DNA from: Pseudomonadota bacterium
GTDB taxonomy: Bacteria; Pseudomonadota; Gammaproteobacteria; Steroidobacterales; Steroidobacteraceae
Direction: 5' to 3'
Assembly (NCBI GenBank): GCA_025357635.1
Contig: JANXOV010000082.1
Coordinates: forward strand, 1 to 64,000
DNA length: 64,000 nt
The notes below the pieces were generated by a model. The model ran no database searches. It was not told where the DNA came from and saw only the letters and a list, made by a program, of their open reading frames with translations. Below, piece after piece: positions 52,493-62,581 of the stretch. The position numbers were made by a program, and so were the translations under genes. Every line of letters starts with the position of its first letter. The stretch's first letter is position 1.

Positions 52493-52521
52493 TGGCTCGT
52501 TGACTCCTCGTGCCGTCCCCA

Positions 52522-54141
52522 TCAATAGATGGGCGGCGTGTTCCAGCGCTGCACCGTGACGATCAGATGCGAATCGCCCTTCAATTCCTTGCCGCCTTGA
52601 TCAAGGCTGGCGATCACCGACAGATCCCCGGCATTGTTGCTCGCGTACTTGCGCTCGGGGTTCGGGCCGGCAGCGCCGGGCATGAACTGGCCGGATGCAT
52701 CGATGCTGCCGGCAAACTTGACGTCGTCCGCTTTGACCGCCTCTTCGTTGCGCGGCGCGAGCTTCCATCGCACATTCATCGGGCCCAGCGCAATCGGCGT
52801 GCGCACCGCGCTGTCCGGGCGCGGCTCGAGAAATCCGAAGGCCTCGAACTGCGCGGTGACCGGCGCGATCTTGCCGCCACCGACCCGTGCGATGGCATTG
52901 CCGGGAAGCACCTGCAGACGGTCGACCTGATCGTACACCACGGCCATTTGCGCCGCGGCCGTCTTGCCAACCGATACGCTGCGCTCACCGATGGCCGCCT
53001 TCGCATCGACACTGACGGATACGCGCAGCATTCCCGGCGCGGTGGCCAGCGTCGTCGCCTTCGTGCCGGGGCCGAAACTGACCGCGCCCTTAAGACCACG
53101 GCCCGCGATCACCACCTCCTGCGTGGTGCCCGCTTTCAACGCGCGCGGCGACACCGCCAGGATTGCGGCGGGCCCATCGGCGCGCTCAGCCGTCAGATCG
53201 CCGCCAATTTCCGCGCGCTGCGCATCGAACCAGCGCCCGCTCAACCGCTGGCCGTCAGCCGACAGCGCGAACACTTCGCGCACCTCGGTGCTTTCCCATT
53301 CTGAGGTGCCGCGCCACTCATAACCGGTGTAGAGGCGGACCTTGGAAGTCGCACGAGATGCCTTGCCGTCGGCATATTGCACGGACCACTGGGCGCTGTA
53401 GGCATCGGGGCCTTGCGAGGCGACGCGCAGCGTGCCGAAATAATCACCGCGGCCCGGCGTGCGCCCGCGCACCAGCCACTCGCCGGTGGGTTGCGCGTGC
53501 GTGCCCGCCTTCCAGTCGCGCCACTCGGGTGTATCGAAGGGGAACAGTCCGCCCAATTTGCCGGGCAGCACGGTGGTCGCCGTCTGCCACCAGTAGCGGT
53601 CTCGCGAGGAGGCCTGGTACTCCAGCGATGGAAACTGGCCCACGTGCATGTGCATGTGCTTGAGCCACTCGTCGGCATCGCGCCGCTGCAGGGCGACGCG
53701 CGCCAGGCTGTGGCAACGACCGCACATCACCGGCAGATCATCGCCCATCTGCAGATCCGGCACATTGGGCCGGCGTTCCAGGGCGAAGCGGCCCGCCGCC
53801 GACTCCGAGGGCGCAAGGCCCTGCGTGTCCGCCAGATACTTGACGATGGTGTCGCGCGCCTCTTCCGGCAGCGCCAGTCCATGCACATGCTCCATGCGGA
53901 AAATGGTCATCACCCAGCCTTCCGGGGATTTGCGGATCACGCTCAAGCGTTGAAAGTGAGCCGGTGAGCTTTCGGTATGACAGCCCGCGCAATACGTGCG
54001 CGTGGTGGCAAGTCCTGCCGACGCGTCGGCGAGGGCAGGCTCCGCGGCCAGCGCCTGCAGGGGTGCGTAGAGAAACGCAGCGGCGACCAGCGCCGCGGCG
54101 GCGCGCGAACGCGGCTTGCGCTCAATGCCTGATTGAATCAC
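52522..54141 (-). CDS. qhpA: Quinohemoprotein amine dehydrogenase alpha subunit, di-haem
   Basis: Periplasmic di-haem c subunit of 539 residues with signal peptide (about 1-32, ending LQALA). Haem motifs are C51-C54-H55 (CAGCH) and C140-C143-H144 (CGRCH); the rest forms beta domains. Electrons from CTQ in QhpC pass through these haems to an external acceptor. GTG 54141 is chosen because AAGGAG lies 6 bases upstream and the codon overlaps the qhpG stop (GTGA); a much longer open frame upstream lacks family similarity. Gap to qhpD is 29 bases. Confidence 0.92.
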   Translation of the reverse strand: MIQSGIERKPRSRAAAALVAAAFLYAPLQALAAEPALADASAGLATTRTYCAGCHTESSPAHFQRLSVIRKSPEGWVMTIFRMEHVHGLALPEEARDTIVKYLADTQGLAPSESAAGRFALERRPNVPDLQMGDDLPVMCGRCHSLARVALQRRDADEWLKHMHMHVGQFPSLEYQASSRDRYWWQTATTVLPGKLGGLFPFDTPEWRDWKAGTHAQPTGEWLVRGRTPGRGDYFGTLRVASQGPDAYSAQWSVQYADGKASRATSKVRLYTGYEWRGTSEWESTEVREVFALSADGQRLSGRWFDAQRAEIGGDLTAERADGPAAILAVSPRALKAGTTQEVVIAGRGLKGAVSFGPGTKATTLATAPGMLRVSVSVDAKAAIGERSVSVGKTAAAQMAVVYDQVDRLQVLPGNAIARVGGGKIAPVTAQFEAFGFLEPRPDSAVRTPIALGPMNVRWKLAPRNEEAVKADDVKFAGSIDASGQFMPGAAGPNPERKYASNNAGDLSVIASLDQGGKELKGDSHLIVTVQRWNTPPIY

Positions 54142-55520
54142 GTCGAACTCCTTGCCATTGGCGCACCGACCGGTTCGGCACGCCTGAAACCGCTTGCGCC
54201 GCCCGCGGGCAGCGCACCCTGAACGCTCAACCACTGCATCGCCGCCCGCACCGCCGCCTCGGGCCGCCGCAGCTGCGCCGCAGCGCGCCCGGCATCCCGC
54301 TCGCCTAGCGAGCAGCAGTCGAGCAATTCGGCGATCTCGATGTCGCCGTAGCGCCAGAGGCCGCGCGGCCACTGCGGCGCCACCAGCACCCGGCGCATTT
54401 CGATGCGAGTGCCGTTCAGCACGGGGCGCGATTGGATCCGCGTAACCGGATCATGCAACATTCCGGCGCGCGCGGCGAGTTCCGCATAGCCGCGCGACAT
54501 CGTTGACCAGAAATCCCCGCTGTTCGAGCCGGCCGCCTGCTCATAAAAAGAACCGGCTGCGACGGCCTTGCGCGCCCACAATTCCTGCGCCCGTTCATGC
54601 ATGAAGCGCTGCACCGTATTCCAGTCTCCGCCCTGCAGATGCGTGTTGATGGCGGCGACGGTGGCATCGGCCGAAGCCAGTGCTTCATAGATGCCATGAC
54701 CCGACAGCGGGTCCAGCGCCATGGCGGCGTCGCCCGCCAGAACCCGGCCGGCGTCTTGCGCAGCCCGGCGCAGAAAGGCCCCGGCCGCGCGGGCGCGCAA
54801 TTCGCCGACCGGTGTTGCCGATTCGAGCCTCGCGGCAACGCTCGACGGCAGGCGCGAACCGTCGGTCAGCAGCGCTCGCAGCGCCGGCCGCGAGCCCGCG
54901 TGCAACGGCGCGCAGACCACTTGCACGTCGAGGTTGCCGCGGCCATCTTGCGCAACCCAACACCAGCGATCATCGCCCATGACGATTGCAGTCCCAGGTT
55001 CTGCGCCCGGAGGCGTCGAAAATCGCTGTGTCAGTGCCAGCAGTGACGGACCGCGCTGCGAAAAGCCCCGCACCTTGCGGCCGCGGGCATCCACCACGGC
55101 GCAAAATGTCTCGTGTCCGGCATCGCCGGCTTGGTGGATTGACCAGGCACCATCGCGGGCCTCACAGCGGCGAACCCAGCCCGGTTCAAGTGTGGCGCCC
55201 GCCCGGGTGGCATCGCGGCGCAGCGCCTGATCGAACTGCGCGCGGTCAATGAGGTACTCCGTGCCGTTGACGGAGCTCAGCCCGGCCCATTGGCGCGATC
55301 GCGGACCGCGGACCTGCATCGTGGCGGCCGCCTCGTGCAACTCAAGACGCTCAAGCAACTGCAGCAGGCGCTCCGAGGCGCCCTCGATGCCGCGGCGCGC
55401 GGCACCTGCGTAAAGGCGCACGGCATGGCCCAATCGCGCAAGCCCCACAGCAGCGGCCACACCGGCCGGACCTGCGCCCAGCACGGCCACATCGCGAGAT
55501 CCCGCACTGGCACCGTTCAC
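54138..55520 (-). CDS. qhpG: FAD-dependent monooxygenase for CTQ formation
   Basis: Flavoprotein monooxygenase of 460 residues with the dinucleotide motif [22 protein letters not shown] and the later GD motif in [17 protein letters not shown]. In Paracoccus, QhpG dihydroxylates the QhpC tryptophan that becomes CTQ. ATG 55520 overlaps the acyl-CoA synthetase stop (ATGA). The position of qhpG before qhpA matches the role, and sequence alone would only give a tryptophan halogenase-like or hydroxylase-like flavoprotein. Confidence 0.88.
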   Translation of the reverse strand: MNGASAGSRDVAVLGAGPAGVAAAVGLARLGHAVRLYAGAARRGIEGASERLLQLLERLELHEAAATMQVRGPRSRQWAGLSSVNGTEYLIDRAQFDQALRRDATRAGATLEPGWVRRCEARDGAWSIHQAGDAGHETFCAVVDARGRKVRGFSQRGPSLLALTQRFSTPPGAEPGTAIVMGDDRWCWVAQDGRGNLDVQVVCAPLHAGSRPALRALLTDGSRLPSSVAARLESATPVGELRARAAGAFLRRAAQDAGRVLAGDAAMALDPLSGHGIYEALASADATVAAINTHLQGGDWNTVQRFMHERAQELWARKAVAAGSFYEQAAGSNSGDFWSTMSRGYAELAARAGMLHDPVTRIQSRPVLNGTRIEMRRVLVAPQWPRGLWRYGDIEIAELLDCCSLGERDAGRAAAQLRRPEAAVRAAMQWLSVQGALPAGGASGFRRAEPVGAPMARSST

Positions 55521-57223
55521 GCCGTTGCCTCCGCCCGCAGATTCAACTCGCGCTGAACGATATCGCGTATGAGGAATTTTTGAATCTTGCCCGTCACCGT
55601 CATCGGGAACTCATCGACGAAGCGCACATAGCGCGGCACCTTGAAGTGTGCGATCTGACCCTGGCAGAAAGCCTGGATTTCCTCATCGGTGGCCTGCACA
55701 CCGGCGCGCAGGCGCACCACCGCGCACACTGCTTCACCGAAGCGTGAGTCGGGCACGCCCACCACCGCCACGTCCAGTATCTTCGGATGCTTGAACAGAA
55801 ACTCTTCGATTTCACGCGGGTAAACGTTCTCGCCGCCGCGGATGATCATGTCCTTCACCCGGCCGACGATGTTGCAATAGCCCTGGTCATCGATCACCGC
55901 AAGATCCCCGGTGTGCATCCAGCCGTCCGCGTCCACCGCCTCTGCAGTCCGCTCCGGCTCGTCCCAGTAGCCGCGCATCACGCTGTAGCCGCGCGTGCAC
56001 AATTCGCCGGCGACGCCACGCTCCACCGTGTCGCCGTGCGCCTCGATGATCTTGACCTCGACATGGGGATGTATACGGCCGACGGTGCCCACGCGCCGCT
56101 CCAGCGGATCATCGGTGCTGGACTGGAAGCTGACCGGGCTGGTCTCTGTCATGCCATAGCAGATGGTGATCTCGCGCATGTGCATCGAGTCGATGACCTT
56201 GCGCATCACGGCAATGGGACAGGGCGCGCCGGCCATGATGCCGGTGCGCAGACTCCCCAGGTCGAATTCGGCGAAGCGCGGGTGTTCCAGTTCGGCGATG
56301 AACATCGTCGGCACGCCGAACAGCACCGTGCAGCGCTCCTTGGCCACGCAGGTCAGGACACTCTGCGCCTCGAAACTGGGTCCGGGAAAAATCGCCGCCG
56401 CACCGTGCGTCACGGCCCCCAGTACCCCCATGGCCATCCCGAAGCAGTGATACAAGGGCACGGGAATGCAGACACGGTCCGCATCGGTGAGACGCATTCC
56501 CTCGCCGACAAAGAACGCATTGTTCACCAGATTGTAGTGGGTAAGCGTTGCGCCCTTGGGCGTGCCGGTGGTGCCGCTGGTGAATTGAATGTTGATGGGA
56601 TCGTGCGGCGAGAGCGCCCCGCCGATTTCGAGCAGTTCCTGCGATGACACGGCGGCGGCACGCGCCATCAATGCATCGAAGGGCAGGAAGCCCGGTGCGC
56701 GCGCGGCGCCCAGATTGACCAGCAGCCGCAGGTCAGGGAATTCTTCGCTCAACAACAATCCCGCGCGCTCCAGTGCCAGCTCTGGAATGATGTCGCGCAA
56801 CATACCCAGATAGTCGCTGCTCTTGAATGAATCCGCCAGCAGCAGCGCGCGGCAACTGGTCTTGCGCAAGGCGAAGCGCAACTCGAACACGCGATATGCA
56901 GGATTGAGGTTGACCAGAATCAACCCGGCCTGCGCGGTCGCGAATTGCGTCAGCACCCACTCGGCGCAATTGGGCGACCAGATGCCGACACGATCGCCGG
57001 GGCGAAGCCCCGAGGCGAGAAACGCGCACGCCAACTGCTCCACGCGCGCAGCCAGCTCTTCGTAGGTCCAGCGAACGTCCTGCCCGACCACGACCAGCGC
57101 CGTGTGCGTCGGCCATCGCTCCACCGCAGCCGCCAGCGTCTCGCCCACCGTGCGATGCTGCAGCGGGACCCCGGTGGGTCCCGCCACATGGCTCAATGCA
57201 ACTGGCGCGCACTGCGTTGCCAC
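55517..57223 (-). CDS. AMP-binding acyl-CoA synthetase
   Basis: Adenylating ligase of 568 residues that activates a carboxylic acid to its CoA thioester. The phosphate-binding loop is [15 protein letters not shown], the A5 motif is YGMTETSPV, the hinge region holds [20 protein letters not shown], and the catalytic lysine is in TGKIQK. Coupled by ATGA overlap to qhpG and 8 bases after the TonB receptor, it should act on the acid formed when amine-derived aldehyde is oxidised. A medium-chain or aryl acid is plausible. Such a ligase is not a core member of described qhp operons, so the coupling is noteworthy. Confidence 0.87.
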   Translation of the reverse strand: MATQCAPVALSHVAGPTGVPLQHRTVGETLAAAVERWPTHTALVVVGQDVRWTYEELAARVEQLACAFLASGLRPGDRVGIWSPNCAEWVLTQFATAQAGLILVNLNPAYRVFELRFALRKTSCRALLLADSFKSSDYLGMLRDIIPELALERAGLLLSEEFPDLRLLVNLGAARAPGFLPFDALMARAAAVSSQELLEIGGALSPHDPINIQFTSGTTGTPKGATLTHYNLVNNAFFVGEGMRLTDADRVCIPVPLYHCFGMAMGVLGAVTHGAAAIFPGPSFEAQSVLTCVAKERCTVLFGVPTMFIAELEHPRFAEFDLGSLRTGIMAGAPCPIAVMRKVIDSMHMREITICYGMTETSPVSFQSSTDDPLERRVGTVGRIHPHVEVKIIEAHGDTVERGVAGELCTRGYSVMRGYWDEPERTAEAVDADGWMHTGDLAVIDDQGYCNIVGRVKDMIIRGGENVYPREIEEFLFKHPKILDVAVVGVPDSRFGEAVCAVVRLRAGVQATDEEIQAFCQGQIAHFKVPRYVRFVDEFPMTVTGKIQKFLIRDIVQRELNLRAEATA

Positions 57224-57231
57224 GGCAGTGG

Positions 57232-59613
57232 TCAGAATCGATACGTCGCGTCGAGACCGTACATGCGTGGCAGACCCCGATGCCGGTAGTCAAAGCCGAA
57301 GCCCTGCACGTTGACCGCGTTGGTCAGGTAGAACTTGTTGGCCAGGTTGTTGCCCCAGATACCCACCTCCCACTTTGAATCCGGCGCGCGCACCGCTATG
57401 CGCGAGTTGATGAGGTGATAGGCGCCCTGAGCGATGTTGTCGTCGTTGGGCAGGGCAAGAAACTGCTTGCCCGTGAAGCTGGCGTCGACGTGCAGGGTCA
57501 GTGCCACGGAATCATTGCGCCAGGCATCCCAGTCGCCGGCCAGAGTACCGGATACTGTCGGCGCGTTTGGCAATTGGTTGCCCGCGATACTCCCGCTGGC
57601 CAGCGTGCCCTCTTGGACCTTGGTGTTGAGAAAACCGAGCCCCGCGCGCAACGTAAGCTCGCGCACCGGGCGGGTCACCAGCTCGAGTTCACCACCAGTT
57701 AGCTTGGATTTCCCCAGGTTGATCAACGGCTGCTGGCCGGTGGGGAAGACGTTGATGATCTGCTGATTTTTGTATTGGTAACTGAAAGCGGCGCCGTTCA
57801 GCTGCAGGCGGTTGCCCAGCCACGAGGTCTTGAAACCCACTTCGATCGCATTCAATGTTTCCGGCTTCACCGTGGTGAAATCGGTGGGTGTAAACAAGAA
57901 CTGCGCATTGAAGGCCGCCGCACGATATCCGCGGCTGAGATTGATGTAGATCAGGCTGTCGGGCGTAGGCATGTAATCCAACCCCAGCCGGCCGGTGAAG
58001 TCGGTGTTATGCAGCGCCTGGCTGCGCGAAGTATTGACTGCCGCGTCGTAACCGGGCGAACCGGGCAGGAACAGCAGCGGGCAGATGATGGAAGGATCAC
58101 CGGCAATGCACGAGCCATTGTTGAAAATGCTGGCGATCGGCACGCCATCCGGGCCGCGCAGCTGATTGATTGCATTCTTCTGCACGCCGTTGTCATGATT
58201 GAACCGCAGGCCCGCGCGCAGTTTGAATTGCCCGTTCATGGCATAGCTGCCGTCCGAGTACAGCGCCCAGCTGTTGCGGATTTGATCGAATTGGTTGTAG
58301 TACCTGCACGACAGGTTGATGAACGCGCCATTCACATAACCAAAGCCCGGCACGGGGCTGGGATTGGTGTAGGAGGCATCCGCGCAGTCCTGATAATTGA
58401 TGGCGTTGTCACCGTTGAAATCCAGAAAATTGAAAATCTGATTTTCGTTGGTGTTGAAAATGATTTCATGCTGGTAGTACGCGCCGAGAATAAAACTCAG
58501 CGCATCATTCCCCGTGGTTGACAGGCGCAGGTCCTGGGTAACCTGGCGGGTCTTGCCAAAGTATGGAATTTTCCACACATCCAACGGCGCGCCATCCGTG
58601 CCTTCCGGATTGAACAACTCACCTTGATCCCAGGAGGTGATCGAGGTCAATGCGTATTTGTCCGTGACGTTCCACTGCGCGGTAAGCGACGCAGACTTGT
58701 TCTCCTGGCGACGGCGCGGCGTGTAGTTTTGGGCAACTTCGTCATCCGCCAGCGGCGTGCCGGTTGCAGTTCCATCGGAAGTTCGGTAATACCCGACGCC
58801 ACCGATGCCCGCCTCACTGACCCGACCCGCGATGATCGCGTAGTTGGTCGGGTTTTGTTTGCTGGCAGCCAGACGCAGAGTGAAATCCAAATTGTCGGTG
58901 GCTTTGTAGAGCAGGCCCAGGCGTACACCGTACTGGTCCAGCCCTTCCATGGGGTCCTTGCCCGGCAGTATGTTTTTGATGAAGCCATCCGCCTTGGAGT
59001 AGGTGAAAGCCAGCCGTGCGGCCAGCTTGTCGGCGAGCAGCGCGCCCTGCACGGCGCCTTCGGCTTCCTTGCGGCTGTAGTTGCCCGCGCCGACTTTGAC
59101 ATATCCGGACGTGTCGAACCCAGGCTTGTGCGTGATGAAATTGATGGCCCCGCCGGTGGTGTTCTTGCCGTAGAGCGTCCCCTGCGGCCCGCGCAGCACC
59201 TCAATGCGCTCCAGGTCGTACATTTCCACACCGAAGATCACAAAGTTGCCCTTGTAAACCTCATCAAGGTAACTGGCCACCGGACCGGACTGGCTCAGGG
59301 AATAGTCGAACATGGAAATGCCGCGCAAGGAAAACAGCGGCGAGCCTTGGCCGACGATGCCATTGACCTGAAGATTGGGGATCTGGGTCGCCAGCGAGGA
59401 AGGACTGTCCAATTTCAGTTCGCCCAATTGGCTGCCGGTTAGTGCCGTCACTGACACCGGCACGCGCTGCAGACTTTCCTCGCGCTTCTGCGCCGTGACC
59501 ACGACCTCTTCGAGGACCGCAGAGGAATCCGTGGCTTCCTGCGCATGCAGGCCGCCCATCGCTGCCAAGCCGATCCATCCGAGCATCAGCCTGGCGAAAT
59601 TTCTCGACCTCAT
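57232..59613 (-). CDS. TonB-dependent outer-membrane receptor
   Basis: Receptor of 793 residues with signal peptide (ending GGLHA). The TonB box is [15 protein letters not shown], followed by the plug domain ([14 protein letters not shown] region and the [16 protein letters not shown] block) and a 22-stranded barrel ending in an aromatic residue (ATYRF). ATG 59613 has AAGGGG 8 bases upstream, so the 15-codon extension is not used. It leads the amine dehydrogenase locus and is 8 bases from the acyl-CoA synthetase start. The cargo could be a substrate, iron or a siderophore; the position favours a substrate. Confidence 0.88.
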   Translation of the reverse strand: MRSRNFARLMLGWIGLAAMGGLHAQEATDSSAVLEEVVVTAQKREESLQRVPVSVTALTGSQLGELKLDSPSSLATQIPNLQVNGIVGQGSPLFSLRGISMFDYSLSQSGPVASYLDEVYKGNFVIFGVEMYDLERIEVLRGPQGTLYGKNTTGGAINFITHKPGFDTSGYVKVGAGNYSRKEAEGAVQGALLADKLAARLAFTYSKADGFIKNILPGKDPMEGLDQYGVRLGLLYKATDNLDFTLRLAASKQNPTNYAIIAGRVSEAGIGGVGYYRTSDGTATGTPLADDEVAQNYTPRRRQENKSASLTAQWNVTDKYALTSITSWDQGELFNPEGTDGAPLDVWKIPYFGKTRQVTQDLRLSTTGNDALSFILGAYYQHEIIFNTNENQIFNFLDFNGDNAINYQDCADASYTNPSPVPGFGYVNGAFINLSCRYYNQFDQIRNSWALYSDGSYAMNGQFKLRAGLRFNHDNGVQKNAINQLRGPDGVPIASIFNNGSCIAGDPSIICPLLFLPGSPGYDAAVNTSRSQALHNTDFTGRLGLDYMPTPDSLIYINLSRGYRAAAFNAQFLFTPTDFTTVKPETLNAIEVGFKTSWLGNRLQLNGAAFSYQYKNQQIINVFPTGQQPLINLGKSKLTGGELELVTRPVRELTLRAGLGFLNTKVQEGTLASGSIAGNQLPNAPTVSGTLAGDWDAWRNDSVALTLHVDASFTGKQFLALPNDDNIAQGAYHLINSRIAVRAPDSKWEVGIWGNNLANKFYLTNAVNVQGFGFDYRHRGLPRMYGLDATYRF

Positions 59614-59744
59614 AAGATATCCCCTTTCATTTTTTGAATTAGCCCAATACCGATGCACGGCCCGGCCCTTGGGTGCATTGTATCCCTACCCTGAAGCGGA
59701 GCCCAGGCAAGAGCACTGCGTCTCAATTGCAATTGCCCCGCGCG

Positions 59745-59750
59745 TATGAT
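59745..59750 (+). promoter_or_regulatory. Possible -10 element with very short leader upstream of ddaH
   Basis: TATGAT at 59745-59750 is a good sigma70 -10 hexamer 12 bases before the ddaH ATG at 59763, so a transcript from here would have a leader of about six bases. The expected -35 position carries a poor hexamer (TCTCAA). No ribosome binding site is seen. Confidence 0.3.
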
Positions 59751-59762
59751 ATTCGCGCTGCC

Positions 59763-60536
59763 ATGCAATACACCCGCGCCCTGGTCCGAAACCCCGCCCC
59801 GAGCTTTGCGCTCGGCCTGACCCAATCCACCGAAGGGAGGCCGGATCTGAACACCGCCCTGCTGCAGCATCGTCGCTATTGTGAAGCGCTGGTCGAGTGT
59901 GGATTGCAGTTGACGCAACTGCCCTGCGACCCGGCGTTCCCGGATGGGACCTTCGTTGAAGACACCGCGCTGCTGTTTCCCGGATTTACCGTGCTGACCC
60001 GTCCTGGCGCTGCGAGCCGCCAGGGCGAAACCGCCAGCACGCTGGCGGCCCTGCGAAGCTTTTTTGATCGCATCGACACCATCGAAGCGCCCGGCACGGT
60101 CGACGGCGGGGATATCTGCGTCGCTGAGAATCATGTTTTCGTCGGCATCTCGGCACGTACCAATGAAGCGGGCGCCGCGCAGTTGACACAGATTCTGCGC
60201 GCGCACGGATACTCGGTGAGCCCCATCGACATTCGCAGCAGCAAGACGCTCCTGCACCTGAAGTCCGGCCTCACCTATCTGGGCGAGGGATTGATGATCC
60301 TGAGCACCGATGCGCCGAAGAGCGATGCGATCGCCGGATTCGAGATCCTCGAACTTGCGCAAGCGGAGAATTATGCCGCCAATTGCCTGAGCGTCAACGG
60401 CCCGGTTCTGATTGCCGACGGCTATCCCGGTCTGGCGGCCGCACTGCACAAGCGCGGCCGCCGAACGCTCGCATTGGACATGTCCGAGTTTCGCAAGATG
60501 GACGGCGGCCTGACCTGCCTGTCACTGCGGTTCTAG
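59763..60536 (+). CDS. ddaH: Dimethylarginine dimethylaminohydrolase (amidinotransferase family)
   Basis: Hydrolase of 257 residues that converts N-methylated arginines to citrulline and a methylamine. The start RALVRNPAPSFALGLT is typical, the catalytic cysteine is C252 near the end (GLTCLSLRF), H165 sits in the LLHLKSGLTYL block, and the substrate-binding TVDGGDICV block lies between. This agrees with the Cys249/His162 pair of the Pseudomonas enzyme. It is divergent from the TonB receptor and convergent with the FMN reductase gene. It would release dimethylamine or methylamine, a possible feed for the amine-oxidising systems, but that link is inferred. Confidence 0.87.
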   Translation: MQYTRALVRNPAPSFALGLTQSTEGRPDLNTALLQHRRYCEALVECGLQLTQLPCDPAFPDGTFVEDTALLFPGFTVLTRPGAASRQGETASTLAALRSFFDRIDTIEAPGTVDGGDICVAENHVFVGISARTNEAGAAQLTQILRAHGYSVSPIDIRSSKTLLHLKSGLTYLGEGLMILSTDAPKSDAIAGFEILELAQAENYAANCLSVNGPVLIADGYPGLAAALHKRGRRTLALDMSEFRKMDGGLTCLSLRF

Positions 60537-60561
60537 AAACCTCGCGGATGAACCCGTATGA

Positions 60562-61128
60562 CTAGAATTTGCGCACGGGCCTGACGAATCCCACCACTTC
60601 CTGCCCGATCATCTCGAGCATGTCGGCGACGCGCGGCACCAGGCAATGCCCCTGGGCATCGAACACCTTTTCACTCGAATTGATGGCGGCGCCCATCGGC
60701 GTGGGCCAGCCGCGCAAGGCATGCACGATGTCCCGAAGCGCGCCCAGCGTGTTCACGGCGCCCGGCCACCCGCCTGCCGTTGCAACGCAACCCACGGCAC
60801 GCCCGCTGAAATAGGGCCGCACATCGCCGCGCAGATCTTCGGCATAGTCCAGCGCGTTCTTCACCAAACCCGAGATGCTGCCGTGATATCCGGGCGATCC
60901 GAGAATGATGCCGTCGGCCAAGGCCATCTCGGCCACCAGGTCCCGGGCTTCGGCCGAGCGTTCGGTGATTTCCGGCTGATAGATCGGCATCTGCAGCGCG
61001 GAGCCGCAGATGAGCCGGGTGCGCGCGCCGGTACGTTCCGCCGCCGCCAGCACCAGGCGCATGGCCTTTTCGGTGGAGGAACCGGCACGCAGCGTGCCGC
61101 CGATGGCGATGATGTAGGGTGAATTCAC
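60562..61128 (-). CDS. NADPH-dependent FMN reductase
   Basis: Flavodoxin-fold reductase of 188 residues. The FMN phosphate loop is GGTLRAGSSTEKAM, and the LGSPGYHGSISGLVKNALDY block is the characteristic second signature. Family members reduce FMN or quinones with NADPH, and some pass reduced flavin to monooxygenases. It lies alone, convergent with ddaH, and 347 bases from the divergent Rieske oxygenase, for which it is a conceivable but unproven helper. Confidence 0.85.
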   Translation of the reverse strand: MNSPYIIAIGGTLRAGSSTEKAMRLVLAAAERTGARTRLICGSALQMPIYQPEITERSAEARDLVAEMALADGIILGSPGYHGSISGLVKNALDYAEDLRGDVRPYFSGRAVGCVATAGGWPGAVNTLGALRDIVHALRGWPTPMGAAINSSEKVFDAQGHCLVPRVADMLEMIGQEVVGFVRPVRKF

Positions 61129-61475
61129 GTGTGGATGGACCTCTTCGCAGCGCCAACGGCGGCGCCGTCATGCAACGCAGCCCAGTCTACGCAGATTTGA
61201 CAGCCGGTTCGATTCTGCTCTGGCGATTCTGCTCTGGCTTGATCCGGCAATGAATTCCGTTAACATGTTCACGTCATTGCGCGCCTGCTCAAGGTGCGCG
61301 ACTCGATTCCAACCGGGACTGCATGCCTTGCGAGTGAACAGCAATGGCGCGTGAATCGCACGCCGATTCACGGCGGCTGCTGGTGGAACTTACCCGGCGG
61401 GACGGGAACTGATCGCCGACACCTTGCCGACGGTCAAGAAAATCAGCGGCAACTTGCGCGATTAAAGGGGGTTTC
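61129..61475. other. Intergenic region upstream of FMN reductase and Rieske oxygenase
   Basis: This 347-base stretch separates two divergent genes and should hold both promoters. It contains a perfect 14-base tandem duplication at 61211-61238 and no convincing gene; short open frames here lack codon bias and similarity. The last 15 bases carry AAAGGGGG, the ribosome binding site of the Rieske gene. I saw no tRNA, attachment site or riboswitch. Confidence 0.55.
61211..61238. repeat. Perfect 14-bp tandem repeat
   Basis: GATTCTGCTCTGGC occurs twice head to tail at 61211-61224 and 61225-61238 in the intergenic region before the Rieske oxygenase gene. Nothing else in the surroundings repeats. It looks like a slippage duplication; it could change spacing of a regulatory site. 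Confidence 0.85.
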
Positions 61476-62537
61476 ATGACAGGCATATCCGCGTTCATCA
61501 AGAATTGTTGGTACGTCGCCGCGTGGTCGGATGAGATCGGCGCCAGCGCATTCCTGGCCCGCTCGATCATCGGGATGCCACTGATGTTCTGGCGCGAGGA
61601 CGGCGGGCGGCTGGTCGCGTTCGAGGATCGCTGCTGCCACCGTGGCGCACCCTTGTCCCTGGGCCGGCGCGAGCCCGCGGGCATCCGCTGCATGTATCAC
61701 GGCATGCTGTTCGAGGGCAGCGGAAAGTGCATCGAGATCCCTTCGCAGGAATTCATCCCTGAAGCGGCGCGGGTGCGCACATTTCCCGTGGTGGAACGGC
61801 ACAAGTGGGTATGGGTGTGGATGGGTGACCCGGCCCACGCTGACCAGAGCCTGATTCCCGACACGCATTACCTGGACGATCCGGGCTGGCGCGGCACGCC
61901 CGGCTACATGCATTACCGGGCCAACTACCTGCTGATCGCCGACAACCTGCTGGATTTTTCGCATCTTGCCTACGTGCACGAAAAAACCCTCGGCGGATCT
62001 TCGAAGTATGCGCAGATCCGGCCGAAGATCACGCGCACCGCACGCGGCATCCGCGTGGAGCGCTGGCTGCTGGACGATGAGCCCGCGCCCTTCTTGAAAA
62101 CCATCAAGACCTGGCCCGGCAACGTCGACCGCTGGAACATCTATGACGTCGTGATGCCCGGCGTGCTGCTCATGGACTCGGGCAGCGCACCGGTCAACAG
62201 TGGCGCACCGCAGGGCAATCGCCAGGATTGCGCCGAGTTCTTCGGTTGCCAGGCCATCACGCCGGAGACCGCGACCACATCGCACTATTTCTTCCAGCAA
62301 TCGCACAACTTCGCGCTGCATGATCCGCAGGTTACGGAGAACCTGCGCCTGGCGGTGCTGGCTGGCTTTCAGGAGGACAAGGACATGATCGAGGCACAGC
62401 AGCGCGTGCTCGACATGGATCCGCAGTTCCGAATGCTGGGCCTGCGCATGGATACGGCGCTGGGAAATTTCCGGCTGCTGGTGGAGAAGACGATTGCCGA
62501 TGAACAGCGCGCGCCCAGCGCGGCATCGGCTGCGTGA
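61476..62537 (+). CDS. Rieske non-haem iron oxygenase alpha subunit (VanA-like)
   Basis: Oxygenase of 353 residues. The Rieske 2Fe-2S ligands are C53, H55, C72 and H75 (CCHRG and CMYHG blocks). The mononuclear iron site is carried by the N157-D160-H163-H168 motif (NLLDFSHLAYVH). Length and arrangement fit the VanA group, which demethylates aromatic ethers and needs a separate reductase; other members act on N-methyl or sulfonated substrates. ATG 61476 has AAAGGGGG upstream. No VanB-type reductase is encoded in the window. An aldehyde dehydrogenase follows at 44 bases. Confidence 0.86.
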   Translation: MTGISAFIKNCWYVAAWSDEIGASAFLARSIIGMPLMFWREDGGRLVAFEDRCCHRGAPLSLGRREPAGIRCMYHGMLFEGSGKCIEIPSQEFIPEAARVRTFPVVERHKWVWVWMGDPAHADQSLIPDTHYLDDPGWRGTPGYMHYRANYLLIADNLLDFSHLAYVHEKTLGGSSKYAQIRPKITRTARGIRVERWLLDDEPAPFLKTIKTWPGNVDRWNIYDVVMPGVLLMDSGSAPVNSGAPQGNRQDCAEFFGCQAITPETATTSHYFFQQSHNFALHDPQVTENLRLAVLAGFQEDKDMIEAQQRVLDMDPQFRMLGLRMDTALGNFRLLVEKTIADEQRAPSAASAA

Positions 62538-62581
62538 GACGAACATCAATGATCAAATCAAGAGAATCGAGGACTTAAATC

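Noticed and set aside
52510-53304. 264-residue plus-strand frame opposite qhpA
   Set aside because: Antisense to a di-haem subunit with firm evidence; no motif, start signal or similarity.
61129-61475. Short open frames between the FMN reductase and the Rieske oxygenase
   Set aside because: They have no ribosome binding sites, no similarity and contain the tandem duplication, so they are probably not genes.
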